Assembly (NCBI RefSeq): GCF_028128765.1
Contig: NZ_LBJG01000093.1
Coordinates: 1 to 64,000, forward strand
Reading direction: 5' to 3'
DNA length: 64,000 bases
Source: Bradyrhizobium sp. CCBAU 51627
GTDB taxonomy: Bacteria; Pseudomonadota; Alphaproteobacteria; Rhizobiales; Xanthobacteraceae
Positions within the stretch are counted from its first letter, which is position 1; the number at the start of each line of letters is the position of its first letter. Shown one piece after another: positions 42,269 through 51,713 of this stretch. The notes under the pieces were generated by a model. That model had not been told where the DNA came from and did no database searches. It worked only from the letters and a program-made list of their open reading frames with translations. The position numbers were made by a program, and so were the translations under genes.

Positions 42269-43084
42269 CTATTCCGCGAGACCGAGCGCGGCGAGATGCG
42301 CTGCGCCCTTGCGGACGTCGTCGTGATTGCGCAGCTCGAGGATCAGCCGCGGGTTGGACGTCAGTCGGCCAAGTGCACGGAACACGGCGACCCAGGGAAT
42401 GTTGCCTTCGCCGGGCGCCCAGTGCCGGTCGGCGAAGCCATCGGTGTCCTGCAAATGCACGTGCGTCAGCATGTCGCCGGCGGTCTCGACATAATAATCG
42501 ACCGGCGGCGCGCCCGTGGAGACGTGGGCGTAGTTGGCGTGGCCGGTATCGAGCGAGACGCGGACCTTGCTGCTTTCGAGTGCCTTGGCGAGACGCACGC
42601 GGTCGCGCGGATCCTTGTCCTCGATGTTCTCGATGACGATCTCGCAGCCGACGGTTTCCGCGCGCGCGATCACCTCGGCCAGCGTGGTCTTGACGCGCTC
42701 CACGAGGTTGGCGCGGTTGTCGGGATAGAGATCGAGATTGTTGTGGTCCCAGGTCGTGAACGGCGAATGCACCACCATCTGCGTCGCGCCGAGAAATTCG
42801 GCGGCCTCGAGCCCCTGAAGCAGGCGCTTGGTCACAGCCTGGCGTATCATCGAATCATGGCTGTCGATCTTGAAGCCCCAGAACGGGCCATGAATGCCAA
42901 GCCGCCCGGTATGGCCCGAGAGCATCTGCTTGATGTCGGTTGCAGCACTTCGCCAGTCGCCATCGAGCAGATCAGCGCGGAAAAAATCCTGGATTTCGAG
43001 ATCGCGCTGCCGATCGAGAAGCCAGTCGCGGTGGGCTGGGATTGATTTGATGGACAATGCGGCGCCCAACACCGGCTTCGACAT
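42269..43084 (-). CDS. sugar phosphate isomerase/epimerase (xylose-isomerase-like TIM barrel)
   Basis: The product is 271 residues. VVHSPFTTW, EIVIENIED and SLDTGHANY carry the His, Glu and Asp/His metal ligands of the AP-endonuclease-2/xylose-isomerase-like barrel, and HVHLQDTDG is the next metal strand. It starts the ABC operon, 30 bp ahead of the binding-protein gene, suggesting it acts on the imported compound. Confidence 0.8.
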   Translation of the reverse strand: MSKPVLGAALSIKSIPAHRDWLLDRQRDLEIQDFFRADLLDGDWRSAATDIKQMLSGHTGRLGIHGPFWGFKIDSHDSMIRQAVTKRLLQGLEAAEFLGATQMVVHSPFTTWDHNNLDLYPDNRANLVERVKTTLAEVIARAETVGCEIVIENIEDKDPRDRVRLAKALESSKVRVSLDTGHANYAHVSTGAPPVDYYVETAGDMLTHVHLQDTDGFADRHWAPGEGNIPWVAVFRALGRLTSNPRLILELRNHDDVRKGAAHLAALGLAE

Positions 43085-43542
43085 GACTTGCTCCGTGATC
43101 GTCAGCGATGACGGGAGCAGCGCTAGACCAGTTCAATGACAGGCCGGTGAAATGTCGGCTCCACGAGCCGCAGGAGATGTGGACATCATGTCGCGCGCGG
43201 ATCGATCTCGGACTGTGACGAGCGGAGCGAGCGCAGACGCACGCATCCGCCCGCCGATCAAGCACGATTCCGTCCGTAGTGATCCGGAATGGAATCCTAA
43301 CCATCCTTCGCGTACATCGCCCGACATCGATCGGCGGCCACTTCCACGGGCATCACCCTCTGATCGCGCAACATGGGGGTGGGGGACCACATGGGGCGGG
43401 GGATTGAAGGCTGGGGCAAGGTGACGAGGTCCGGACTCCTAGGCACTCCGGACCTCGGAACTTTTCAGATTGAACGCAATTTCGCGCCACCGGCTCCATG
43501 AGCCGCGCGGCGCGAAGTCGTTTCAACACCTCGTTTGGGCGA
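43085..43542. other. intergenic region without a gene
   Basis: About 460 bases between the isomerase-like gene start and the DUF1236 gene end. No supported gene was found. It must hold the promoter of the minus-strand ABC operon; no clear promoter boxes were recognised. Confidence 0.5.
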
Positions 43543-44832
43543 CTAGCGCGTTTGCGGCTCGAGCGTCACGGTGCAGTCGTCCTGCCCTTGCGTCGCGACC
43601 ACGATATCGCCGGCGGCTGCACCGAGCGGGATCGGAGCGGATGCGCCGCCGCCGGGCATCTGAACCGTCACGCTCAGCGAATCCGTGCGTGCGCTCGAGC
43701 CCACCGTTGACGGTTCGGCTTCGGCCACGTTGCCGGAGGCGTCGCGCCGCATGATCCGGCAATTCACATTGCTGCCGCCGGCGGCGGCCATGCTCGACGA
43801 GGCGCTGCCGCTCAGTTGCGCGCGGGCTCGCGACGGATCGCGCGGCACCTCGCTGACGATGCGATGCGTCCGCGGCTCCACGATGACGACGTCATCGTCC
43901 GTCGCGAAATACTCGTAGTCGCGGTATTCAGGCTCGATCGAGACGATCTCGGGCGGCAGCCGATAGAGATGCACGCGCGGGGGAATCGTCTCGCCGACCC
44001 GGATCGAGATGTTCAGGTTGCGCTCCGGCTCCGCCAGGTGCTCGCGGCTCAGCGTTTCCGAGAGTTGCACCTGCTTCTGCGAGGTCACGCGGGCCTGCTG
44101 ATTGACCTGCGTGTTGGTCTGGGTGGCCTGATTGGCTTGATTGGTTTGCGTGCCAGTGGCGGGCGGTGCGCTCTGCGCGGCGTTGTTGGTCGGAGGCGTC
44201 CGGCTGGTGTCGGTTGCCGTGGCAGGCCGGTTGCCCTGCTGCGCGGGCTGCTGCTCCGCCGCGTTGCGCGCAGGCTGACTCTGGTTGCGCTCGTTCTGGT
44301 TGGTCGCCGCCCCGGTGCGCTCGTTGTGCTGGCCAGCGGGACCGCTCTTGGATTTCTCGGACTCGGCCGTTGATTTCTGCGGCGCAGACTTTTCGTGCTT
44401 CTCCTGCTTCGTCTCGGCGCGGTTCTTGTCGGCGTCGCGGCCCGTTTTCGCGCTCTCGGCCTCCCGGTTGCGATCTTTCGACGGCTCGCGGGATTCCTGT
44501 GCGTGTTCCCTCGCATTCGGCGCGTTGCGCTCGGCGGCATTGGCCGGCTGGCGCTTCTCGTCATTCGCCTCGTGCTTGGCAGCGCTACCCTTTTCCTCGC
44601 GGCCGGCGCCCTGCAATTTCTCCTGAGCGCCCTGCGCATGCTCTTGAACACGTTCTTGGCCACGCTGCTGGACACTTTCATGGGCTGCACCACCACGCTG
44701 CGGCGCAGCGCCTCTTGCCGGTTCCTCGGTCCGTCTCGGCTCGTCCTTCCGCTCGGGCGCCTGGGCATAGGCGAGCCCGGACGCGAGCATCAGGCCAATG
44801 GCCGCGGTCGATAACATCAAATGCTTACGCAT
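43543..44832 (-). CDS. secreted DUF1236-domain protein with long charged linker
   Basis: The product is 429 residues from the ATG at 44830-44832, preceded by GAGGAGAGG. It has a signal peptide (to about residue 24) and a very polar Glu/Lys/Gln/Asn-rich linker (about 25-220). The DUF1236 domain (IRVGETIPPRVHLYRLPPEI, ending VVIVEPRTHRIV) lies near 250-305 and a C-terminal extension contains Cys pairs. It is probably periplasmic; the domain's role is unknown. The linker is likely disordered. Confidence 0.75.
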   Translation of the reverse strand: MRKHLMLSTAAIGLMLASGLAYAQAPERKDEPRRTEEPARGAAPQRGGAAHESVQQRGQERVQEHAQGAQEKLQGAGREEKGSAAKHEANDEKRQPANAAERNAPNAREHAQESREPSKDRNREAESAKTGRDADKNRAETKQEKHEKSAPQKSTAESEKSKSGPAGQHNERTGAATNQNERNQSQPARNAAEQQPAQQGNRPATATDTSRTPPTNNAAQSAPPATGTQTNQANQATQTNTQVNQQARVTSQKQVQLSETLSREHLAEPERNLNISIRVGETIPPRVHLYRLPPEIVSIEPEYRDYEYFATDDDVVIVEPRTHRIVSEVPRDPSRARAQLSGSASSSMAAAGGSNVNCRIMRRDASGNVAEAEPSTVGSSARTDSLSVTVQMPGGGASAPIPLGAAAGDIVVATQGQDDCTVTLEPQTR

Positions 44833-44936
44833 GGTCCCTCTCCTCGACAATTCGCAACAACAGCGCGAACGCTCTGTCGCAGCGAATGTTCCTGAGCGGG
44901 AACGTCGCTCCTCACCCATGAGAGGATCAGGCGCGC

Positions 44937-45317
44937 TTACATCGCGTCCTTCAGCGTCAGCCGCGCCGTGAAGGTCACACTGGTCTTGCCGACCAGCGCC
45001 ATGCCGTCGATCTCGGCACCGCCTGCCGAATAGTCACCTGAGAAACCGCAGGTGACCTCTCTGCCGCCAAAGGCGAGCGTCTTGCCGACGGCTTCGGTAT
45101 GCTGATTGACGATCATGTCGCCGCGCCACTTGCCGTTTCGGAACGTGTAGCTGCCGGTGTAGTAGAAATAGCTGTCGCCGCCCATGATGCGCCCGTCGCA
45201 GAGCACGACCACGCCCCGCGCCTGCCCGCGCTTGCCATCACGCATTTCGATGTCGAAGACGTAGAGGCCGTTGACGACCCCGGTCTCTTCGCCCGCTTCC
45301 GACCCGCCGCCGGACAT
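44937..45317 (-). CDS. GrlR-like negative-regulator family protein
   Basis: The product is 126 residues from the ATG at 45315-45317 after GGGAGA. NGLYVFDIEMRDG, then GGDSYFYYTGSYTFRNGKW, matches the GrlR fold first described as a type III secretion regulator in enterobacteria. Many alphaproteobacteria carry it without such a system, so function here is unknown. It follows nadE by 37 bp. Confidence 0.7.
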   Translation of the reverse strand: MSGGGSEAGEETGVVNGLYVFDIEMRDGKRGQARGVVVLCDGRIMGGDSYFYYTGSYTFRNGKWRGDMIVNQHTEAVGKTLAFGGREVTCGFSGDYSAGGAEIDGMALVGKTSVTFTARLTLKDAM

Positions 45318-45354
45318 CAGATCATCTCCCGATAATCGCGATCGCCCGCATCGA

Positions 45355-47388
45355 TCAGCCTGGCACGTTTCGCTCGAGATCCTCGAGCCAGGCCGCCGCG
45401 ATCGAATCCGACGGCGCGCGCCAGTCGCCGCGCGGCGAGAGCGAGCCTCCGGCGGAGACTTTCGGTCCGTTCGGCATCGCCGAGCGCTTGAACTGGCTGA
45501 ACGCGAAGAAGCGACGCAGGAACACCTCCAACCAGCGGCGGATCTCCGCAAGATCGTACGCCTTGCGTTTGTCGGCCGGAAACGCCGGAGGCCATTCGCC
45601 CGTGGCGACGTCCTTCCAGGCATGCAGCGCCATGAAAGCGATCTTGGACGGCCGCAGGCCGAAGCGCAGCGTGTAGAACAGGTTGAAATCCTGCAGCTCG
45701 TAGGGCCCGACCGAAGCTTCGGTGCTCTGCGGCTTCTCGCCCGGCTTGGCCGGGACCAGCTCCGGCGAAATCTCGGCCGACAGAATCGAGGCCAGCGTTC
45801 CGTTGACATCGCCGCTGAACTGCTTTGAGGCGATCACCCAGCGGATCAGATGCTGGATCAGCGTCTTCGGCACACCCGCGTTGACATTGTAGTGCGCCAT
45901 CTGGTCGCCGACACCATAAGTGCACCAGCCGAGCGCGAGCTCCGAGAGGTCGCCGGTGCCGATGACGATGCCGCCATGATGATTGGCCAGCCGAAACAGA
46001 TAGTCGGTGCGCAGGCCCGCCTGAACGTTTTCGAAGGTGACGTCGTAGACCTTCTCGCCCGTGCCGAAGGGATGGCCGATGTCCTTCAGCATCTGCGTCG
46101 CGGTGGTGCGGATGTCGAGCTCCTGCCCGGTCGTCTTGAGCGCCTTCATCAGCGCCAGCGCGTTGGTCTTGCTCTCGCTGCCGGTGGCAAAGCCCGGCAT
46201 GGTGTAGGCGAGGATGTTCTCGCGCGGCAGGCCGAGCAAATCGACGGCCTTGGCGGCGACGATCAGCGCGTGGGTGGAATCGAGGCCGCCGGAGACGCCG
46301 ATCACGACGCGCTTGGTGCCGGTCGCACGCATACGCTGCACCAGGCCCGCAACCTGGATGTTGTAGGCTTCGTAGCAATCCTGCTCCAGCAGGCTTTCAT
46401 CGCTCGGCACGAACGGAAAGCGCTCGACCTTGCGCAGGAAGCCGATGTCGGCGGAGGGCGGCTTCAGCGCGAAGCTGATCTTGCGGAAGCTGCCTTCGCG
46501 TTGCCGGCGGTTGTCGTCGAACGTGCCCATCAAGGCGCGCTCCTGCCGGAGCAGGTCGAGATCGACGTCGGCATAGGTGACCTGACCGCCCTGACGGAAC
46601 CGCTCGCCCTCGGCCAGCAGCACGCCGTTCTCGTAGATCGAGGTCTGGCCATCCCAGGCGAGATCGGTGGTGGATTCGCCTGCCCCCGCGGCCGAATAGA
46701 CATAGGCCGCGAGGCATCGCGCCGAAGTCGACTGGCACAGCAACGCGCGCGAGCGCGCCCGGCCGATCGTGATCGGGCTGCCCGAAAGATTGATCAGCAC
46801 GGTGGCGCCGGCCAGCGCGAGCTCCGAGGCCGGCGTCACCGGGATCCACATGTCCTCGCAGATCTCGACGCCAATGGTGAGGCCTGGGACGTCCTCGGCC
46901 GCAAACAGCAGGTCGGTCCCGAATGGCGCCTCGAGCTTGCCGATGCGGATGGCCTCACCCGCGATGCCTGCGCCGGAGGCGAAATGGCGTCCTTCGTAGA
47001 ATTCGCGATAGGTCGGCAGATAGCTCTTGGGCACGACGCCGAGCACGTTGCCGCGATGAATGACGACGGCGCAATTATAGATGCGATGGCCGAAGCGCAG
47101 CGGCGCACCGACGATCAGGACGGTCATGAGCGCTGCGGAGGCGTCGGCAATCGCGGCAAGACCGCGCTCGACCGCGTCGAGCAGCGGGTCCTGCTTGACC
47201 AGATCCTCAATCGCGTAGCCGGACAGGCACAACTCGGGAAACACGGCAACCGCCACCGCCTGGTCATGGCAGGCGGCGGCCGCCGCCAGGATGGCCTTCG
47301 CATTGGACGTGGGATCCGCCACATGAGACGTGGTGACGCAGGCCGCGACGCGCGCAAATCCGTGGGCGTAGACCGAGTGGAAGCTCAT
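45355..47388 (-). CDS. nadE: glutamine-dependent NAD+ synthetase
   Basis: The product is 677 residues with an N-terminal nitrilase domain (Glu in FPELCLSGY, Cys in VEICEDMW) that releases ammonia from glutamine. The C-terminal synthetase domain has the pyrophosphatase loop GVSGGLDST near 350. It amidates nicotinate adenine dinucleotide to NAD+. A tandem 12-bp repeat lies just upstream of its start. Confidence 0.95.
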   Translation of the reverse strand: MSFHSVYAHGFARVAACVTTSHVADPTSNAKAILAAAAACHDQAVAVAVFPELCLSGYAIEDLVKQDPLLDAVERGLAAIADASAALMTVLIVGAPLRFGHRIYNCAVVIHRGNVLGVVPKSYLPTYREFYEGRHFASGAGIAGEAIRIGKLEAPFGTDLLFAAEDVPGLTIGVEICEDMWIPVTPASELALAGATVLINLSGSPITIGRARSRALLCQSTSARCLAAYVYSAAGAGESTTDLAWDGQTSIYENGVLLAEGERFRQGGQVTYADVDLDLLRQERALMGTFDDNRRQREGSFRKISFALKPPSADIGFLRKVERFPFVPSDESLLEQDCYEAYNIQVAGLVQRMRATGTKRVVIGVSGGLDSTHALIVAAKAVDLLGLPRENILAYTMPGFATGSESKTNALALMKALKTTGQELDIRTTATQMLKDIGHPFGTGEKVYDVTFENVQAGLRTDYLFRLANHHGGIVIGTGDLSELALGWCTYGVGDQMAHYNVNAGVPKTLIQHLIRWVIASKQFSGDVNGTLASILSAEISPELVPAKPGEKPQSTEASVGPYELQDFNLFYTLRFGLRPSKIAFMALHAWKDVATGEWPPAFPADKRKAYDLAEIRRWLEVFLRRFFAFSQFKRSAMPNGPKVSAGGSLSPRGDWRAPSDSIAAAWLEDLERNVPG

Positions 47389-47404
47389 CGAGCAGAGGAC
47401 CCTT

Positions 47405-47428
47405 AAATCTTATCGGAAATCTTATCGG
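47405..47428. promoter_or_regulatory. tandem 12-bp repeat upstream of nadE
   Basis: AAATCTTATCGG occurs twice without a gap, 17-40 bp upstream of the nadE start. On the minus strand it reads CCGATAAGATTT twice. It may be an operator; it could also be a chance duplication. Confidence 0.45.
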
Positions 47429-47538
47429 AGCGGCCGCCGCCGGCTCTGGACTCTATTTAGCCCATCGACCCGGCCCCGTGCAGGCCATCCACGATCATGC
47501 ATAACGGATTTGCAGCTTCGCCGGTCCCTGCGTGAGCA

Positions 47539-48657
47539 TCAGGCGCTCCGCGCCAGGACATTGGACAGGTCATCGCGCAGCCATTCGGCGATCCGGGGCC
47601 ATGCGTGCGCATGGGTCCTCGCGCCCATGAACAGGCCGAGATGGTTGCTCGGCTCGGATGCCGCGGCAATGAGAGCCGGCGCTGTGCCGACGAGACTGGC
47701 GGTCGCGAGCGCTTGCGTGGCCGGCACGACATCGTCGTCGAGCCCGGCCAGCAGAAAGATCGGCGCCTTGACGTCTTTCAGATCGATGGCGCGGCCGAGC
47801 GCCGTGAATTGGCCAGAGGCGATGCGGTTCTCCCGGAAGATCCAGTTGACGATCTGGAGATAATAGGTGCCCGGCAAATTGAGCGTCTCGGCGTTCCAGC
47901 GATCGAAGCGCGCGAGCAGGGCCGCGCCCTCCTCGTCCGACAGGTCTCTCTGCAGTGCCAGGGCGATGTCGTCAGGGCCTGGTGCTTTCGACCAGACATG
48001 CAGCATCTCGTCGCCGCTGACATTGCCGCCGCCGCGCGCGACGAGCTGGTCGTAGACCATCTCGGGCGCGCTGCGGGCGAGTTGCGACAGCCGGGACTCG
48101 ACCGAGAGATCGACGGGCGCCCCGACCAGAACCAGCCGCCGCACCTTGGCCGGAAAACGCGCCGCATAGAGCAGTGACAGCCAGCCGCCCTGGCACAGGC
48201 CGACCAGATCGACCGGCGCGCCGATCTCGTCGACGGCGACGTTGAGATCGCCGAGATAGCTGTCGATCGAAAAATGGCGCATCTCGGGTGAGGCCGAGCG
48301 CCAGTCGGTCAGATAGACCCGATCGTTGCCGCCCCGTTGCAGGGACTGCACCACGCTGTGGCCAGGGGCGAAATCGGCGATCAGGGCCCGATGCAGCGCA
48401 TAGGGCGCGCAGACGAGCGTCGGCTGGCCGGATCGCGTCCGCGAGCAGTCGCGCAGACGCATGGTAGCCAGCTCAAGCGCAACTGTGGCGGGCGTGGTCC
48501 AGGGGAGTTCGCTCTCGCCCTGCTCCACCGGGCCGCGTTCCAGCCACCAGAAGCAGGCCTCCATCGCAAGCCGTGCCGCTGTAAACGGCCACAGCAAGGG
48601 AGCCTCGGGGACATTCCCCGTTTCACCCGGCGGCTTTCCGGCCCTCTCTTGCGCCAT
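47539..48657 (-). CDS. alpha/beta hydrolase of the PHA-synthase type
   Basis: The product is 372 residues. The nucleophile elbow reads GLCQGG (cysteine instead of serine, as in PhaC-type synthases), with an acid in LLAGLDDDVVP and the histidine in SNHLG. Length is like class III PhaC subunits. Whether it makes or processes polyhydroxyalkanoate is not decided by the sequence. It starts 13 bp after pncA. Confidence 0.75.
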   Translation of the reverse strand: MAQERAGKPPGETGNVPEAPLLWPFTAARLAMEACFWWLERGPVEQGESELPWTTPATVALELATMRLRDCSRTRSGQPTLVCAPYALHRALIADFAPGHSVVQSLQRGGNDRVYLTDWRSASPEMRHFSIDSYLGDLNVAVDEIGAPVDLVGLCQGGWLSLLYAARFPAKVRRLVLVGAPVDLSVESRLSQLARSAPEMVYDQLVARGGGNVSGDEMLHVWSKAPGPDDIALALQRDLSDEEGAALLARFDRWNAETLNLPGTYYLQIVNWIFRENRIASGQFTALGRAIDLKDVKAPIFLLAGLDDDVVPATQALATASLVGTAPALIAAASEPSNHLGLFMGARTHAHAWPRIAEWLRDDLSNVLARSA

Positions 48658-48670
48658 TACCGCATCGTCC

Positions 48671-49297
48671 TCACAGGAATGCCTCCAGACTCACGACAGA
48701 AATGCCGAGCTCCCTGAAGCTGCGATGAGTCGCCGCGACGGAGCCCTCGAGGTCGATGCCACGGCAGGCGTCCTCGATGACGGCAACGTCGAAGCCCGCC
48801 TTGCGCGCGTCCTCCGCGGAAAAGCGGACGCAAAAATCGAGCGCGAGACCGGCGACGAAGACGGTCTTCAGCTCGCGTTCGCGCAAATAGCCAAGCAGGC
48901 CGGTCGGCGTCCTCTTGTCGTTCTCGAACAGTGCCGAGTAAGAATCGATGCGGCGCCGAAAGCCTTTACGCACCACCAAGCTCGCCCGCCTGACGTCGAG
49001 ATTGCCGTGGAATTCGGCACCAGCCGTGCCCTGGACGCAATGCGTCGGCCAGAGCACCTGGGTGCCGTAGTCGAGCGCGATGGTCTGGAACGGCTGCTTG
49101 CCCGCGTGGTTCGCCGCGAACGAGACGTGGTCGGCCGGATGCCAGTCCTGCGTCAGCACCACATTGGCGAATTTTTGGGCGATCCGGTTGACCGCCGGGA
49201 CGACCTTCTCGCCGCCGGGAACGGCAAGCGCCCCGCCCGTGCAAAAATCGTTCTGCACGTCGATCACCAGCAGCACGTCGCGGTCGGATATTTTCAT
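48671..49297 (-). CDS. pncA: nicotinamidase
   Basis: The product is 208 residues from the ATG at 49295-49297 (an ATG four codons upstream is possible). The triad is visible: Asp in VIDVQNDF, Lys in VVRKGF and Cys in LDFCV. Metal ligands are DWH and H in the NHA loop. It converts nicotinamide to nicotinate, feeding NAD synthesis, which fits nadE nearby on the same strand. Confidence 0.9.
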   Translation of the reverse strand: MKISDRDVLLVIDVQNDFCTGGALAVPGGEKVVPAVNRIAQKFANVVLTQDWHPADHVSFAANHAGKQPFQTIALDYGTQVLWPTHCVQGTAGAEFHGNLDVRRASLVVRKGFRRRIDSYSALFENDKRTPTGLLGYLRERELKTVFVAGLALDFCVRFSAEDARKAGFDVAVIEDACRGIDLEGSVAATHRSFRELGISVVSLEAFL

Positions 49298-49548
49298 CGT
49301 AGGACCCATCTCATCCGCCCGGCGCAACGGACGCCAGCCGTTTTCGCCAGTGTCGATCTTCCCGCGGCGCTTCGCAACTGCCGGCATCCTGGCTGGCCAA
49401 TGCCTCTGGATGCAACGCTTTGGGCTGGTCCGTGTTGACTAGCCGCGCCCAAGGACGGATTCTCCCGTGCCCGCGTCATGCGGAGCGGGATGAAGGAGTG
49501 GAGGAAAAAGGTTCCCGCGGCCCGCGTGGCCCCGGTGGCCAATTGATC

Positions 49549-50517
49549 ATGAGTATCGGCAAGACAGGAAATATTCTTCTCGCCGATATCGGCGGCACCA
49601 ATGCGCGGTTCGCCCTGAGCAATGGCGAGCAGATCGGGCGCATCGACTATGTGAAGGTCGCCGACCATCCGACGGTCCGGGAGGCGATCTCCGATGTGCT
49701 GCGGCGGGCCGACAGCGAGAAGCCGGTACGGGCCGTTCTGGCTGTGGCTGGTCCCGTCACCAACAACCGCTGCGTCATGACCAACAGCCCATGGGTGATC
49801 GACGGTAACGAGCTCGAGCCGGCGCTCGGCTTCGACAGCGTTCACGTGCTCAACGATTTCGAGGTGGTGGCCTGGTCCCTGCCCGCCTTGCAGCCGGCCG
49901 ATCTGATCCCGCTCGGCGGCCAGGACGGCATGCCCGGAGAGCCGCTGCTTGTGGTCGGGCCCGGAACCGGCTTTGGCGTCTCCTGTCTGGTCGAGCGTCA
50001 TGGCTCCCGGCTTGCGGTCGTCACGGAGGCCGGTCACGCCACCCTTCCGGCCGAGAACGAACGCGAGGAGCGCGTCATCGCCTCGATGCGCCGGCGCTTC
50101 GGCCATGTCTCCATCGAGCGCGGCGCCCTCTCCGGCTCCGGGCTGCAATCGCTCTACGAAGCGCTCGCCGAGGTCGATGAAGCCCAGGTGCCGCAACGCG
50201 ATGCCGCCGGCATCACCAAGGCGGCGCTGGATGGGACCTGCGAGCTCAGCCGCGCGACGCTGGAGATGTTTTGTGCCATCCTCGGCTCCGTCGCCGGCAA
50301 TCTCGCGGTGACCTTCGGTGCCAGGGGCGGCGTCTACATCGCCGGCGGGATCGTGCCGCGCTTTCCGAAATTCCTCGCCGCGTCCGCGTTCCGCGCGCGG
50401 TTCGAGGCCAAGGGACGCTTTCAGGATTATCTGCGTAACATTCCGACGCGTCTCGTCACCAAGCCGGACGCGAGCTTTGTCGGCCTGAAGATGTTCGCTG
50501 ATCATACTGCGGGTTGA
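49549..50517 (+). CDS. glk: glucokinase
   Basis: The product is 322 residues from the ATG at 49549. The ATP-binding motif LADIGGTNARFAL is near 11-23; LNDFEV, VVGPGTGFG and TEAGHATLP follow, the order of bacterial Glk (ROK-less family). It phosphorylates glucose to glucose 6-phosphate. Divergent from pncA. No strong ribosome-binding site is visible. Confidence 0.9.
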   Translation: MSIGKTGNILLADIGGTNARFALSNGEQIGRIDYVKVADHPTVREAISDVLRRADSEKPVRAVLAVAGPVTNNRCVMTNSPWVIDGNELEPALGFDSVHVLNDFEVVAWSLPALQPADLIPLGGQDGMPGEPLLVVGPGTGFGVSCLVERHGSRLAVVTEAGHATLPAENEREERVIASMRRRFGHVSIERGALSGSGLQSLYEALAEVDEAQVPQRDAAGITKAALDGTCELSRATLEMFCAILGSVAGNLAVTFGARGGVYIAGGIVPRFPKFLAASAFRARFEAKGRFQDYLRNIPTRLVTKPDASFVGLKMFADHTAG

Positions 50518-50653
50518 AGCGCTCCAGACCTAAAACGTCCGCTCATTCACAGCGGATCGCGCCAATGCGCAGCTCCACTCAGAATCGTGCTTGCCTGTCC
50601 GCTTCCAATAGGAAACAATTCGCGCGTGTGTGGCGTAAGTCCGGGGGCGTGAC

Positions 50654-50857
50654 ATGCGTAAACAGGATGTGGGTTTCGATTATCACCGCTATCACCGGCT
50701 ATTGACCGAGGCGGACGATGACGACAAGCGCATGGCGCTGATCGAACTGTTGATCGAGGAAAAAGCCCGGGATCGGTTGGCTGCCCAGCGCGCCTCGGAC
50801 CGCGCCGCCATGACCGCACACACCATCGCGACGGTGCTGCGAGCCGGCCGCAACTAA
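50654..50857 (+). CDS. small charged hypothetical protein
   Basis: The product is 67 residues (MRKQDVGFDYHRYHRLLTEA), helical and highly charged. A GGGGG run precedes the ATG. It resembles small conserved Bradyrhizobium proteins of unknown function. Confidence 0.6.
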   Translation: MRKQDVGFDYHRYHRLLTEADDDDKRMALIELLIEEKARDRLAAQRASDRAAMTAHTIATVLRAGRN

Positions 50858-51004
50858 GACTTGCGGACTCTCGCGCCCGGCGGGGCCAGTCGGCCATCGA
50901 TTGCGTTTCCGTTAAGGATCCCTGGCAATCCTGTGTCAAACTTTTTGCACTAAGAGTTCCCCTCACCTGATGCAATTCAGGATCAACACAAGGGGGGAAT
51001 GAAC

Positions 51005-51160
51005 ATGAGCGTGATTTCGGTCGCCGACATGCCGGCTGACGTCCAGACCAAGTCGGGCGACTATTCTTTCAAGGCCATTGTCATCTTCTGCAGCATGGGA
51101 CTTCTCGCCTCCGTCAGCCTGATGGCGCAGGGCGTCGATCTCAGCGCCGGCCTGATGTAA
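51005..51160 (+). CDS. 51-residue single-pass membrane protein
   Basis: MSVISVADMPADVQTKSGDY is followed by a hydrophobic helix (about 23-42, FKAIVIFCSMGLLASVSLMA). AAGGGGGGAA lies just before the ATG, a strong ribosome-binding site. A terminator hairpin follows. No function is known. Confidence 0.65.
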   Translation: MSVISVADMPADVQTKSGDYSFKAIVIFCSMGLLASVSLMAQGVDLSAGLM

Positions 51161-51185
51161 GAGACGGACTGATCTTTCGTCCCAA

Positions 51186-51212
51186 ATGGCCGCCCCCTTT
51201 TCGGGCGGCCAT
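51186..51212. terminator. convergent terminator hairpin
   Basis: ATGGCCGCCC and GGGCGGCCAT form a perfect 10-bp stem around CCTTTTC between the membrane-protein gene and the response-regulator gene. T-runs are weak on both sides. Confidence 0.65.
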
Positions 51213-51226
51213 ATTCGTTGACGATG

Positions 51227-51604
51227 TCAGTGCGGCACCTTGGCGGCCGCATCGGGAAACAACGAGTCGATCATGGTCTTGAGTTGGTCGAGCGCGATCG
51301 GCTTGCGCAGGATCGGCCGGCGCCTGAGCAAGGACGGCAGCAATTCCGGCCCGTAGCCGGTCGCGAACAGGAATGGCTTGCCGCGGCGCTCGATCAAATC
51401 GGCGACGGGATCCACGTAAACACCCATCAGATTGATGTCGAGGATCGCGAAATCGTATTGCGCGGTCATCGCGAAGGCACTCGCATCGCGCACATTGTCC
51501 GCTTCCGCGACGACATGGTGGCCCAGCTCCTCCACCATGTCGGCGATCATCATCCGGATCAACGCCTCGTCTTCGACCAGGAAAACGGAGAGTCCGTCCG
51601 CCAT
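51227..51604 (-). CDS. single-domain response regulator
   Basis: The product is 125 residues from the ATG at 51602-51604 after GAGGTTGAA. The receiver domain has the acidic pair in LVEDEALI, the phospho-acceptor Asp in AILDINLMG (about 52) and the lysine in LRKPI (about 104). There is no output domain. It probably relays phosphate to a partner; no kinase is adjacent. Confidence 0.85.
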   Translation of the reverse strand: MADGLSVFLVEDEALIRMMIADMVEELGHHVVAEADNVRDASAFAMTAQYDFAILDINLMGVYVDPVADLIERRGKPFLFATGYGPELLPSLLRRRPILRKPIALDQLKTMIDSLFPDAAAKVPH

Positions 51605-51713
51605 TTCAACCTCGCAGCCACCTTGCGAAGCTAAGCATACCCGATTGCAGAAAGCATTCACGAATTCGTGGCAGGCGCCGTTAATTTCAGCGCGCCTATC
51701 CGATCCAACTTGA

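Noticed and set aside
39857-43045. Open frame of more than 1000 codons on the plus strand
   Set aside because: It is antisense to two ATPase genes, a binding-protein gene and an isomerase-like gene with clear motifs; its product has no recognisable domain and the composition of a GC-rich mirror frame.
45850-47406. 518-codon plus-strand frame
   Set aside because: Antisense shadow of nadE, which shows full family motifs.
49294-50505. 403-codon minus-strand frame
   Set aside because: Antisense to glk; no domain and no ribosome-binding site.
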